Source of the DNA: Lucifuga dentata
Lineage: Eukaryota > Chordata > Actinopteri > Ophidiiformes > Bythitidae
DNA length: 64,000 bases
Direction: 5' to 3'
NCBI GenBank assembly: GCA_014773175.1
Contig: VXCM01003552.1
Location: 61,245 to 125,244, forward strand
Position 1 is the first letter of the stretch; each line of letters starts with the position of its first letter. The translations under genes were made by a program, and so were the position numbers. The notes under the pieces are model-generated. The model had not been told where the DNA came from, made no database searches, and saw only the letters and a list, made by a program, of their open reading frames with translations. This document shows, piece by piece, positions 32,765 through 44,400 of the stretch.

Positions 32765-35700
32765 NNNNNNNNNNNNNNNNNNNNNNNNNNNNNNNNNNNN
32801 NNNNNNNNNNNNNNNNNNNNNNNNNNNNNNNNNNNNNNNNNNNNNNNNNNNNNNNNNNNNNNNNNNNNNNNNNNNNNNNNNNNNNNNNNNNNNNNNNNNN
32901 NNNNNNNNNNNNNNNNNNNNNNNNNNNNNNNNNNNNNNNNNNNNNNNNNNNNNNNNNNNNNNNNNNNNNNNNNNNNNNNNNNNNNNNNNNNNNNNNNNNN
33001 NNNNNNNNNNNNNNNNNNNNNNNNNNNNNNNNNNNNNNNNNNNNNNNNNNNNNNNNNNNNNNNNNNNNNNNNNNNNNNNNNNNNNNNNNNNNNNNNNNNN
33101 NNNNNNNNNNNNNNNNNNNNNNNNNNNNNNNNNNNNNNNNNNNNNNNNNNNNNNNNNNNNNNNNNNNNNNNNNNNNNNNNNNNNNNNNNNNNNNNNNNNN
33201 NNNNNNNNNNNNNNNNNNNNNNNNNNNNNNNNNNNNNNNNNNNNNNNNNNNNNNNNNNNNNNNNNNNNNNNNNNNNNNNNNNNNNNNNNNNNNNNNNNNN
33301 NNNNNNNNNNNNNNNNNNNNNNNNNNNNNNNNNNNNNNNNNNNNNNNNNNNNNNNNNNNNNNNNNNNNNNNNNNNNNNNNNNNNNNNNNNNNNNNNNNNN
33401 NNNNNNNNNNNNNNNNNNNNNNNNNNNNNNNNNNNNNNNNNNNNNNNNNNNNNNNNNNNNNNNNNNNNNNNNNNNNNNNNNNNNNNNNNNNNNNNNNNNN
33501 NNNNNNNNNNNNNNNNNNNNNNNNNNNNNNNNNNNNNNNNNNNNNNNNNNNNNNNNNNNNNNNNNNNNNNNNNNNNNNNNNNNNNNNNNNNNNNNNNNNN
33601 NNNNNNNNNNNNNNNNNNNNNNNNNNNNNNNNNNNNNNNNNNNNNNNNNTTTATTGATTTTAAAATTTTACATATATTATTGTAGATTTGTTAGTGTATG
33701 CACACAAGCACTTTTTATGTTTGACAAATTGTATTTTTTAACTGCTATTTTGAGAGTCAATGCAACGAAATTTCGTTCTAGTGCACTGTTTTTTACGTGT
33801 CCTTGAATGACAATAAAGTTATCTATCTATCTATGGTATATTATTTTTTTTATGGAAAGAAGTCTCACACATACGTCTGTTTCATTGGTCCAGACAGAAG
33901 CACGTTGTTTTTGAGAGGCTGGATTGATTTTACACATGAATCATGAACATTGAACTCTCAAAATCAATGAACCTGTATGCACACTGAGCTGGTTCGAAGA
34001 TACAATTGATGCATGAATTAAATGACCCTAACCACATTTCCACATGCCCTCAACCCTTCTCTTTATTTCTGTTTTGTGACCATAAATGTGTCCAACAGTG
34101 TGTGTCCTGACCTTCTGCTGTTAGCCCTGGAGAGGAAGGATTACTTCCTGTGTCAGCTCTGCTTGCAGCTTTTCCCTGACATCCCTGAAGCTGTCACATG
34201 TGCCTGCCTCAAGACCTTTATCAGGTGAAGTGAAAAGCGTGAAACAATGCTGACAAATGCGCCAGGTATTCTTCTTTCATTTTCTTGTCATGTGAGCATT
34301 GAAGCGTAAAAGTCCTAAATCGCTTTAATATGGTCTTGAAAGCCACTGTTGAAGTGGACAAATAGAGACATATTGGTGGTGAAAAATCAATCATGAGCCT
34401 GTCTGCAGCTGATTATTAAGTTTAGCCTTCTGTAAATCAATGGATTATTGGCTTCTTTTATGCTTAGCAACATCACAAGCACGTTGGATTTGTGGCGACA
34501 CCGTGGCCAGTGAGGATACTTTTTTTTTTTTTTTTTTNTTTTTTTTTTTTTTTTTAGTGAGGATACTAACATTTAGTGTGTCCATAGGATGTGACTTAAC
34601 AGAATTTTTTTTATGATAACAAGCAATAATTGAATTGCAGTTGAAACTTAATGCTACCACTGGGCGGCTGTCTATTTGACTGTTATTTTAGGGCGTTTTC
34701 ACACCTAGTTTGTTTTAAGCATTTGTTTTGGACCCTGAAGTGTTTAACCTTTAAGTTCCATTCATTTGGGCATCAGTCGAACTCGGGTCCACACCAAAAC
34801 AATCAGACCTAGAGAAGGAGGTATTTGAGTTTCCACTATGAAATGTCAGTTAAAAGTCTAAAAAATGGCAAAGCAAAATCTAAATCTGATCAGTTGGAGC
34901 ACAGAATATTTCAAAATAGACTGCATACTTTGCATAGAAACATGCTTTGCATTAATTTATTGATTTCAGTTCAAATCTGTACTTAGATGGAATTCATTTG
35001 ATAAAATATCTTGCATATAACCATTATTGTAAGAGATAACTTTGTGCAACAGTGGTGTGACCCTCTCAAGCAGCTAAAAGTGGGTTTATTTAATCAGATT
35101 AGTAGACAGATTAAATAAAATGGCTTTTCTTTTGTCTTCTTCCTGCAGCATGCCAGATGTGGATGCAGAGATGGTGAGCCTGGAGCCTGACAGTGTCTCT
35201 TTCATGGAAACCTTAATTGCCAGGGAGTGTGGCCAGGACAAGTTTCAGAACGGTTCTAGCGGCGCTCCCTCTGAGGAGAACCCTTCAGATACGATTGGTG
35301 GAGATGAAGCCGCCACAAAGACTGGAGCAAAAGACAAGACGACATCAATCCAGTCAGGAAAAATATGTCCCTTGAGACTACACAAGGCTGTTTTAATGTA
35401 TCCTCCTAATACACAGTCTCACACAATCGGCGGGATTCATAAAACACAGTGCCAGACGTAACATGTCAGAAGGGCAAATATCGTCACGCAGCCATGTTCC
35501 CTCATTTATAGACACCTGTTAGCGGCATCGTTTAGCGTTTGCCTTGAAAGAGGCATTACTGTAGTATTTCCTTATCTACATGTTGTATAGCGAATTGTTA
35601 CCTGTTTTAGTCTGGTGACATTTTAAAGTGTATTTGCCTTGTGTGTTAGTGATCCCTAAATGTGATATTTAAGCACACTCAGTTGATCACAGTATTTAAA

Positions 35701-37994
35701 TGGAGAGTTCTGAGCCGATCGCACACATTCTTGAGGTAGTGCTCCTCTTCCTCAAGCCTCATCTGCTGCTCTCTGCATCTTAATCTCACACGCGACACAC
35801 ACCTGGCAGTTATTTAGCATGATTAGCCAAATCAGGTGTGTTTAGCCAATGAAGGTCTTACAGTAACCAACTATTGATCAAGTGAATACTTGATTTAGCT
35901 AATCAGATGTGTAATCTAATTAAATTATGTTAAATACACCTGTTTTAGCTATGTTACATGTAGATAAGCAGGTGTGTTTAGCCAATCAAGGTCCAAGAGG
36001 AACCAGTTGTTGGGCAAGTAAATACCTGATTTAGCTAATCAGGTTTGGATATGTTGCTACAGTGTGAAGTCAAAGAGGAGGAGATATTAAGATGCTACAT
36101 GGTGGTTTATTCTGCTTTGAAGCAGAATTATACAACAAGTACGTTACAAGCAGCAATACTGGTCTCTTCTGTCTCGATGCTCAAAAAAATAAGCAGTAAA
36201 AGAGCACAATATTACAGTACAAGCTACTTTTGAGAAGTATGTATTGTGTGCATGGATTTGATTGGTTAACACATTTCTTAGTTTTTGCAGATTTATTTGG
36301 CTTCAGCACTCGGCAGCAGTACGATCTCATTGATGTGAATGAGGAAGTCAGTATTGGGAAAGGATGCTGCTTTGATGTTGATATGCTATCAGTGACAAAG
36401 TTTATGTTAACGATGTCAAATGTTTTATGTGAAATGGAACAGTAAGTATGAGATCTTAACTAAAGTTGCACAGCAATGAGGTCCTGCAGACGGCGTACAG
36501 CGACACTTTCCTCCTCCCACATCTTAAGGACTTCTCCTCCCAGCAAGTCATTGTGAGTAGCAGCTAATAGATTCGTTGTTTGTTGGTCGCTCAGATTGCT
36601 CCAGATTTAACAATGAAAGTGAAATCTTCTGTTCCCCCCCCCCCAAATTAAATCATGTCCTAATTTGTGTCACAGCAGATTTAAAGGTTATAAGTTCAAT
36701 CCTCAGGTTTTAATGACAGTATCTGACTTGAGTCTGATTTTCCATTGTTTATTTCATTTATTGTCAATTTTCTTTACCATCCAATCAGCTTTTCCTCCAG
36801 TACCTGCAGTTCCTCTATCTAACATTTTCCCAAAGTGACTTCACACAGACGCACGGATTCAGATCACCAACGCTGACGCAGGTCTGTACCCATGTACTTT
36901 TGTCCAAGTGTGAACATATATAATAAAAACAAACCACTAAAATATGGCCCAAAAACACAAATTAAAATTTAGGCTCCCGAACATTTCAATACACTTTATT
37001 TAAAAAATACTTATTAAAAACACTGACAGCATGATACTGTACACTGTTTTTCAGCAAGACTCTCTTTTCAATGAAAATAAAAACATTGAAATGACAAATA
37101 TGACTTTGAAAATGCTCATGAATTTTAATTAAACAAAAGGATGGGTGCAGCAAATCATGCCTCCTGATTGGATGTGAATTAAAAGACTAACTTTGTGTTT
37201 CCGTTGTGTTTGATTGTAGATCATGGATTGGGTTTGTTTGGTGTTGGACGCTCATTTCACAGTACTCGTAATGACTCCAGAGGCCAAAGACTTACTGTTA
37301 AACCTCCACAGCTTTATCAAGTCTCAGGTAACAAATCTCATCTCGATCCTTTTTTATTGCTTGCTGAGTGATGATGATGTAGGCTGTTAGCTCATTTTCA
37401 TCTAAAGAGCGCATGTAGAATTTATCATTCATCGGTTTATAACCGGTCAGGTTCCCTATCAGATGTCTCACTAATATCACATTTATGCTCGGATGTTGCA
37501 TCGTCTGTTGTTGATAGATTAATGTGAAATAGCGCCCCCTGCAGGAGTCTGATACCTCAGCAGTGATGATAACAGGAATGCACAGTAGGTAAGGAGAGAT
37601 CTGTAGAAATAGGTAAGAGCCATTTGGCTTGACTAGAAATGTGGCTCAAAATGCTGCTAAAAGTGCAAAAGCAATGGTTGGTAATCAGTGAGGGTCAGAC
37701 CTCAAGATCTGAACAGGTGTAGGTGATTAATATCTAGGTTAATTAATTTGCTGAGCAATGTTAAACATTTTGTTGTTGCTCTGTAGTTAGGGAAGCTAAT
37801 GGCTAAATCTAATTCCACAAAATATGAAGACCTACCGAGAAGATTGTAGACCACATTAAAATGGAAAAACCTTACAAATGATATAAAATTAATTATTACG
37901 GTATGTTATTATTAGGGCTTGACTGATAGTGGATTTTTTAAAGTGGATATCATATTTTAGATTACCAAAAATCTAATAATATATATATACACTG

Positions 37995-38051
<57 letters not shown>

Positions 38052-38716
38052 GATATATATAGATATATACACATATATTTTTTTACATATTAATATAAAA
38101 ACACAAACATTTTTAGCAAGGATCTGACTCATTTCGATAGAGTTGGACAGACAAATGCACAAATGCAGCACTGAGGCCAAATATTTTACTTAACATTGTT
38201 TGTTGTCAGACATTAAAAAACATTTTTTTGAACAGTAAAATTCTCAAATTCCTCTGAAATTAAATAATTAAATCATACCTACATAAAAACAGAAATATAG
38301 GAAAAACAATTGAAGGATAAAGACAATGCAGCCAGTAAATGTGCGTAATGCATTTTTTTTTTTTTTTTTTTTGCATATCTGCTAACATATAAAGCATGCT
38401 GATACATTTTATCTGTAATTAGCAAACGATGATTACCTCCGCTGTTATCAGCTCGCCAATATGATGGTGGGGCTCTACTGATGAGTGCGTGCACTCCGTA
38501 GACCTAAAATATAGCAGTAATTTATTTATTTTAAAAAGGCTTTCTAATAAAATTTTTCCTGGGAAAGAACATAAACCAAGATACTTCCTCTGCCCCCAGG
38601 TGAGGCTGTTTTCTGAGCTTGGGAAGATAGAGGGCAGCCTGCAGGAGCTCCATAAGATGAAGAAGAAGATGAAGGACGTCGGACAATACTCCATTGAAAT
38701 CATTGAGCTGATTTAG
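24015..38716 (+). CDS. nol11: Nucleolar protein 11, complete, 18 exons
   Basis: Component of the UTP-A (t-UTP) part of the small-subunit processome; in vertebrates it is needed for pre-rRNA transcription and 18S rRNA processing in the nucleolus. Exons: 24015-24161, 25357-25470, 25981-26037, 26378-26526, 26750-26807, 28068-28209, 29123-29329, 30304-30380, 30758-30881, 31086-31177, 31963-32028, 32136-32320, 34099-34224, 35149-35397, 36474-36552, 36789-36881, 37220-37327, 38600-38716 (TAG). All phases agree, giving 729 codons (human 719). The N-terminal half ([40 protein letters not shown]) is the beta-propeller region; the C-terminal half is helical ([40 protein letters not shown]). An 885-base gap lies in the intron after exon 12, and an N lies in the pyrimidine tract before exon 7. 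The start matches the human start in context and sequence. Confidence 0.95.
24737..25109. mobile_element. hAT-type MITE in nol11 intron 1
   Basis: The left end CAGTGGTTCTCAAGCTGTGG and the right end AAGTTTGAGAACCACCGCTG are inverted hAT-type termini. The flanking octamers (GTCTAGTT and GTGTTGAT) agree at 5 of 8 positions, compatible with a decayed 8-bp target duplication. A consensus CTCF motif lies inside it (24783-24796). Confidence 0.8.
24783..24796 (-). promoter_or_regulatory. Consensus CTCF-like motif inside the hAT MITE
   Basis: Read on the - strand the site is CCACCAGGGGGCAC, which fits every position of the common CTCF core consensus. Occupancy cannot be judged from sequence. Confidence 0.6.
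26987..28003. mobile_element. TTAA-type MITE, long foldback copy with internal triplication (nol11 intron 5)
   Basis: Left end TTAAAGGACCATACCGGCC; right end GGCCGGTATAGTCCTTTGA. The right arm (about 27700-28003) is the reverse complement of the left arm for about 300 bases, including the GGTTTCAGTTCATTCTG and AATCCATCATCACCAACAAG blocks, so it could form a long hairpin. The left arm carries an assembly duplication around the N at 27080. Between the arms is a 122-bp triplication. Confidence 0.85.
27341..27686. repeat. 122-bp unit in three identical tandem copies
   Basis: The landmark GTGAAGAACTGACAACAGCA recurs at 27421, 27543 and 27665, a period of 122. I saw no difference between copies. 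It lies between the arms of the foldback MITE. Confidence 0.85.
28424..29005. repeat. Teleost-type dispersed repeat (GTGGTGGAAGTACT family)
   Basis: It starts TAGTGGTGGAAGTACTGAAA and carries several copies of AGTGGAGTAAAAGTAC and GTACAGGAGTA, plus AAAGTACATGTACCTC near the end. Such sequences are common interspersed repeats in fish. Its boundaries are approximate. Confidence 0.55.
29433..30010. mobile_element. TTAA-type MITE, best-preserved copy (nol11 intron 7)
   Basis: Bounded by TTAA on both sides (29433-29436 and 30007-30010). The terminal inverted repeats are AGGACCATACCACCCATTTT and its complement, continuing into GCATGTTTGAGTCTAAT and further for about 80 bases. No coding remnant. 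The TTAA target suggests the piggyBac superfamily, as an inference. Confidence 0.85.
31225..31790. repeat. Possible decayed hAT-like repeat (nol11 intron 10)
   Basis: AGGCGATGTAGCCTTAAAAT followed by ATATCATGATATCTC, and a matching ATCATGATATGACA near 31758, resemble the GATATGGCC-type ends of the element at 57065-57881. The ends are not clean, so the assignment is weak. Confidence 0.35.
32342..32764. mobile_element. pogo/Tc2-like element, left part, cut by the assembly gap
   Basis: It begins after TA (32340-32341) with CCGTATATACTCGACTATAA and follows the body of the copy at 3571-4512 (CTGTGATTTTCTGAAAATAA, GATGAAGGTAAGGAAAGC). It then enters a long T run and the gap at 32765-33649, where the right end must lie. 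Confidence 0.75.
32765..33649. other. Assembly gap (885 N)
   Basis: Unknown sequence inside the nol11 intron between exons 12 and 13. The exon phases on both sides agree (2 into 2), and the protein reads on without loss, so no coding exon appears to be missing. The preceding T run probably stopped the assembly. Confidence 0.9.
33700..33835 (+). repeat. LINE 3' end-like tail
   Basis: AACGAAATTTCGTTC, GTGCACTG and TGAATGACAATAAAG followed by ATCT repeats are typical of the 3' ends of fish non-LTR retrotransposons. The 5' part lies in the gap or is absent. Confidence 0.5.
34690..34830. repeat. Possible MITE fragment
   Basis: AGGGCGTTTTCACACCTAGT and, 90 bases later, TCGGGTCCACACCAAAACAA resemble ends of common fish MITEs. 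The right boundary is not clear. Confidence 0.35.
37530..37545 (-). promoter_or_regulatory. CTCF-like motif in nol11 intron 17
   Basis: On the - strand the site reads CCTGCAGGGGGCGCTA, one mismatch from the common CTCF core plus its 3' extension. Inference from motif only. Confidence 0.45.
37994..38048. repeat. GT then AT microsatellite (nol11 intron 17)
   Basis: About 13 GT units (37994-38020) pass directly into about 14 AT units. Confidence 0.9.
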
Positions 38717-38736
38717 AATGTGTACAGATAACTACT

Positions 38737-38742
38737 AATAAA
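38737..38742 (+). terminator. Candidate poly(A) signal of nol11
   Basis: AATAAA lies 21 bases after the nol11 TAG. This would give a very short 3' UTR. It is the nearest canonical signal. Confidence 0.5.
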
Positions 38743-39988
38743 CATTTCACCTGTACTAGTGTCAAGATTGTAGACATGTCCTACCTTGTATTATGTACTT
38801 TTTTGGCACAGATTTATCATGCATCAAACCTGCTAATGCATGAAGAGTTTTACATACATGAACCATTTTTAATGTAATTTAGACATTATATAACATGCAG
38901 ATGCCTTTGTATCATACTTGAAACTCTTCTGTGCAGACAGGAATTTGATCAATCTTACATAATGTGGATTTGATTATGAATTTTACAGTCCGGCTGTATG
39001 TTAAACTTGTTACAAATATGTATGAAATATATAAAAGCCATCTAATACAAGGGTATGATGCTTTTTTTGTAGAATTTAAAATGGGGTTTGGGATTTGGAC
39101 ACAAAAGAAAGTGAAGGGTTTTGTATGTGTCCTGATACAACTGAACATGTATAAATCTGACAACTTCATAACTTTAGAGTTTTTTGTACAGTAATGTTTT
39201 TTTCTTGCTCGTAAATCTATAAGACAAAGTCTTAATCCTTGTGGCATATTTTTATTAAAAGGTGCAATTAACTTCACTGTGAATTTATGGTGTACGCATT
39301 CAGTTTCTGTAAGCCCACACCATGATGGCTTAGGCTCCCTTGCATTTATATTAAAATTAAAGTTCCTCTCCTGATTTTTAAACTTCATAGCTAACAAACT
39401 TCATACAGATAGTTTGGTTAATCAATAGCAGTGGACATGAAAAAAATACATACCTACACAAACCTTTTAATTTGGATGGGGGAAGGTTTATTGTGAGGGA
39501 AATGCAAGTAAGTAAAATAACACCTAATTAAGAGCACTGAGAAAAATTTATTCTTGTTTAGTGTCAAAGTGGAATAAATTTATTTAAAAGTGAAGGTTTT
39601 GAGATTAAAATAGCACAGCCATTGCTTAAACAATATTTCAATTATATTTCACAGTATACCAAAGGAATCTGCATTGATCTGCTGTCCTAACAGTAACCCG
39701 TTCAATCTGAACCAGGTAGTGAGACATCTTTTCCTCTGCAAAACATCAAAATAATGCTTACTGGGAGCATAATCTAGTTATCTATACATTTGGTTGGTGG
39801 TTTAAGAAGATAATTATGAGCAACAATGCATTATTTCAATGTAAAACTTTTAACATACGGAGCTGCGAGCATACAAGCATTTAGGAGACGTAACTACCGT
39901 ATTTGCTTGTAATACATACCCTTGTTAATTATGTGTTTCACTCTAGTGTATTTGCATTATAATTACAGCATAAATATGAAAATTAATT

Positions 39989-40070
39989 CGTTGTCGGCAG
40001 GATTCGAACCTGCGCGGGGAGACCCCAATGGATTTCTAGTCCATCGCCTTAACCACTCGGCCACGACAAC
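39989..40070 (-). tRNA. tRNA-Ser, anticodon AGA
   Basis: On the - strand an 82-nt cloverleaf is complete. The acceptor stem GTTGTCG/CGACAAC pairs perfectly; the A box is TGGCCGAGTGG, the anticodon loop CTAGAAA (anticodon AGA), the long variable arm has a GGGG/CCCC stem as expected for a class II tRNA, the T arm is GCAGGTTCGAATCCTGC, and the discriminator is G, as in serine tRNAs. A TTTT pol III stop follows 6 bases after the gene (39982-39979). No intron. Confidence 0.95.
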
Positions 40071-40893
40071 CCGATACGAAGATTCATTGGAGGTCTCTAT
40101 ACGTATTTATAAGTATATGAAAGATTGGATTTCATGTAAAATGTTACAGAAAAGCTCATCGGCGTTATTTCGAACACTGCCATTGTGTCGCCACCCAATG
40201 ATAAATACATCTTCATTCTTTGTACCCAGCTGCGGTGGGCAGCCTTATGAGGAGGTCTTATTATGTATTAGTCGATAAGAAAACTTGGGGATCAAATGAA
40301 CAGCCTTCTAAAATGAACAGCCTTCTTTTCAAAAATCAAACCCAGAGAGCAATATAATATAGTTAGAATGGAGGATGTCGCACAAAGTTAGTGCTGCTCC
40401 TCTGCTGCTGACTGACATGTAGTTATAATGACGTTACATGCTACATATTATCAAAGATGACAACATAAAACTCGGTAAGTTTTTGTGGATTTCAATTACT
40501 GAATCGAAACCTACTTAAATCAAGTCAGTTTTAATTGTAATGAATAAACCTGACTTTTACGAATACAGCTAAGAACCATTATGACATTTCATGACATTTC
40601 ACGATTAGTAACACTGAAATATAAGCGTTGTTAACTTTTAATGGTAAATTTGGGTTGAAATAATTGCTCGGATACTCGGACGTGCGCTTATCTTCTCGCC
40701 TGATTTTGCTGTGACGACGATGAAATGGCCGAAAATATGCCATGGTGTTTTGCTGAATATTCACCAACTCACCTTTGATTAAACACGCATCACAGCAAAC
40801 CGGCCACTATTAAACCACTGTAGGGGATAGCGGTTGCATGGATAACTAATTTTATGAACTAGCACGGCAATTGCGTCTATTGTGGAATAGTAT

Positions 40894-40903
40894 GTCACGT
40901 GAC
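40894..40903. promoter_or_regulatory. Palindromic GTCACGTGAC E-box upstream of bptf
   Basis: A perfect 10-base E-box of the USF/MITF-TFE (CLEAR) type, 571 bases before the bptf start codon and about 825 bases from the tRNA on the opposite side. Which gene it serves, if any, cannot be decided from sequence. Confidence 0.5.
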
Positions 40904-41272
40904 CCCCTCATACACTCAGGCCTAGTAGTGTCAAGTCAAAGATAATTACCACTAGCACTTCCTTTTAAGATTAAAATATAATCATTGTCGGCGACATTGC
41001 TTTAAATGCGTTTGTACATTGTTTAAGGCGTTGAAGTGCGAAGAAATTGCACATTTATAGATGATATTGAGTAAGTAAATGAAAATCAATACTATATTTT
41101 ATAGTTCTGTTGACTTTGCTGTTTAATTGTTCTATTTTTACTAGCTTAAGAATTGCTTTTACTTTGAAGGGAAAGTTTCTCCTTTTCCTGTTTAGTTACA
41201 GCGAACCTTTGCTAACTTGACGCAGCTCTGGGGCCTACTGTGTTTTCAACGGAGGGAGAGCCGAGAAGAAAA

Positions 41273-41320
41273 ATGGCGTCTGCAGGCGATCTAGAGCGGG
41301 ACACCGGCCATTCAGTTTGA
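41273..41320 (+). other. Short upstream ORF in the probable bptf leader
   Basis: ATG in strong context (A at -3, G at +4) opens a 15-codon reading frame (MASAGDLERDTGHSV) ending in TGA 153 bases before the bptf ATG. The start overlaps AAAATGGCG, a YY1-like box that often marks transcription starts, so the uORF is translated only if transcription begins upstream of it. Confidence 0.5.
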
Positions 41321-41473
41321 GCTTTCCGCCGTGAAATTGAAAGCGGGGCTTGGTGGGGACTTCTCGGGAACAGTCGCCTGACTGTTTGACTTTTTCTGTT
41401 CCGTTTTTCTCCGGCGTGCACGTGTTACCGACGCGCCGAGATTGAAGCGGAACAGAAGAAGCTCTCTCCTACA

Positions 41474-44400
41474 ATGAGGGGGAGAAGAGGAAGGCCGCCC
41501 AAACAAGCAGCAGTGATGCGGGAAGCTTCGCCGGGGCCAGTCCGCGGCTCTCGAGGCGGCAGGATTCGAGGGATGCGAGGACGAGGAAGGGGGAGAGGAC
41601 GAGGTCGGGGACGGGGAGTAGGTGGCGGAGGTTGCGGTACTGNAGGACGAGGAAGGGGGAGAGGACGAGGTCGGGGACGGGGAGTAGGTGGCGGAGGTTG
41701 CGGTACTGGCTCTGGTGAGGTGGATGCTGAAATCTCTGGACGAGAGAACTTTTATTCGTCCCGGGGCCGCAGGAAAGTTGCAGGCAGCGGCACGGCGGCA
41801 TCGCGGGGCAGAGGAAGCAGAGGGAGAGGCAGGGGGACGAGAGGCGGCCGCGGCGGCAGAGGCGGAGTGAGGCGGCCTCAAACTAAGGTGGTCTACGATG
41901 ACAACAGCGACGAGGAGGACGATAATTTAAGCTACAAGTCAGACGAGGATGAACTCCTGAACGACAACCCTTCGTCAGATCTTGAAGAGGAGGATGAGGC
42001 CTTGGGAAATGACTCTGACATTCTGGAGGAATTACGAGATGATGATGATGCCAGCTACTGCACCGAGAGTAGTTTTAGGAGCCACAGCACTCTCGGTAGC
42101 ACCCCAGGTACGTCGGTTTGCAAGCGCACACACTTTGACTAAGCAGGTTTGCATTACTTTAAGTGTGTATTTTATATTTAGTCCATTTGAGAAACGCAGC
42201 CGCATTGTTCAAAATGGAGCTTGCACTCAGAATCAGGCCTTTGTTTACCGTGTGCTCTGCTGGCCGCTGGATTGTAGATCTGCACCATGCTTCAACCGGC
42301 TCTCCTGTTTCATTTTGTCAGATCAGCACATGTGGTTGTCAATTAATGATGGAGACTTAATTCGTGCCTTTTTTCCCCGGGATAAATTCGTGCACGCTGC
42401 ATATGACGCGCCTCCATACAGTCAGAAAGGATATGTACGGAGTCTTTTACCACTTTCTCTTTCATTCAGTATTTCTACTCACGTGTAAACATAATCTATC
42501 ATCTTTCTACTACCGCATGTGGATTTCACTTTAAACCTTGTTTCTGTTTGGCGTTGCGCCAACTGATGAGCCCACTTTCCCTTTAGCTGCGTTATACAAA
42601 ATAAAAGCGTTAATTATGACATGAACTAATAAAATTCCAAATTTTAAATCACTGATACGCTCTCAACCTTGTCCAGTTGGTTTTTACCGTATTATAATGT
42701 ACATTTTGGTTCAATAATGCTCGCTAAATGAGTTTGACAAGCTTTTGTTTCGAAGTGAGGCGCACTTTTTTTTTCACCTGTTGCAAACTAAATCTCATTA
42801 TAATATTACTGGAAAGTGTCACTCTGTTACCATAGAAACCACTCATTTAGTGTTACCAGATTCACCCACTCCTTAATTATGGACAGTCACGTTTATTGAA
42901 CTGATATCTGTAAAAATCAATTGACACATTTGTTACATAATGTGATATACTGAAAGGTTGTTAGCAAAATAGTTGTAATGGTGATTCGATTGTGGATGTT
43001 TTGCACTTTTCATTTTCTCTTCACCAGGAAAGCACACTCGGACCATCAAAGTGACTTCAGACCATTGTCGTGTCTTGCAAAGACACGTTCCTTCAAAACG
43101 AAATGCTAAAATACACTGATTTTTCACAGATATACACAGACCTAATCTATTTGCACATTGTCACATCCTTTGCTCCAAATAGATGTGAAAGCAGCATCAT
43201 TTTCTTTTCTTTTTTTGCATTATACCACTTTGCTGCACTCCAGTCAGTCTCATATGCAACGGAAGTAGTTCAGGAAAGATTACACAAGTAATTCTCAACC
43301 TTTGGTGGCCAGTTCACCTCTTTTTTTGAAGCAACACATGGCAGCATTGTGCAGCTGAGGACGAGCCGTCTTTCATAATACTTATGGTGACGACACGCAT
43401 TACTTTAACTATCATCTACATACAAGCGTAAATATACTTTTTTCTCAGATACATGAATATTGCACACACACAAACCTTGTATAAAGGTTTAGAGTAATAA
43501 ACCTGAAGTCAACCCATATTTGACCCATTCATACTAGGCTATGATGGTTGTCACCATTCATAATTCTGGTTATTCCTTTGTAGTTAATACATATCACCAT
43601 TAAAACAGATAGTTATATCTGACTTATAAATTTAACAGCTGTCAACTTTCAACGCCACTGTACTGTACAGGTGGAGGAAGACCTGCTTAGCGGACAGAGC
43701 AGATGAAGTGGTGTAATTAATAATTTTTTTTTTATTTTGATGTTCCTATGAGAAGTTAATGCAAAACAAAATTCATTCAACAATCATGTACCTCTGAGAT
43801 GGAGAAGAACCAAATTTGTGGTTGAGGGTATCTACTACTCGTAGAATAATATATAACCATATATCAATATTATATTCATTGTTTTACTAAAGATGAGCAG
43901 CATCAGAGAGGAGCATCATGAAGCCAGATTGGATAACGTATATTGATCCATTCACATTAGCCACATATAGATTTATTCAGCATTACTGTGTAAGGTGGAA
44001 AAAGAGTAAAACACACAATCATGGGAATGTGCAGCTATGCACACACCAATTATGACATGTTATGGACGTATGAATCAGAGTATTTTTCTTTTTGTCGTGG
44101 GAAAAATTTGTCTTTGTTGGTCTCCTCATTTTTTTTTTTTTTNTTTTTTTTTTTTTTTATCTTTCGCAGGCAGGAGAAGGAGTCGGCTAATGCGTCCTCA
44201 GTCTCCAGTCTTCGAGGCAAAAGACATTCCTTCTTTGGAGCTTCCCAAATCCTCCGAGGACCTCCTGGTTTCTACCTCACAGCTCCTCAACGTATCTGCT
44301 ATCTACGAGGTCCTCCGCAACTTTGGCTCGGTGCTGCGCCTCTCCCCGTTTCGCTTTGAGGACTTCTGTGCGGCGTTGTCCAGCCAGGAGCAATGCACGC

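Larger units (their letters stand above)
38717..41473. other. Spacer between nol11 and bptf
   Basis: nol11 3' UTR, then AT-rich sequence without exon signals, a tRNA-Ser gene on the - strand (39989-40070), a GTCACGTGAC box (40894-40903), and the bptf promoter and leader. No transposon with recognisable ends was seen between about 38760 and 41200. Confidence 0.7.

Noticed and set aside
32656..33806. Long open frames starting with poly-Phe
   Set aside because: They are a T homopolymer running into the 885-N gap; the X residues are unknown bases, not protein.
36045..36445. Open frames in nol11 intron 14 as extra exons
   Set aside because: Exons 14 and 15 join in phase without them and match human NOL11; the frames show no similarity to the family.
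41312..41881. 189-codon - strand frame opposite bptf exon 1
   Set aside because: It is GC-rich, made of Ser/Pro/Ala from the complement of the Arg/Gly-rich exon, and contains the N artefact; no family resemblance.
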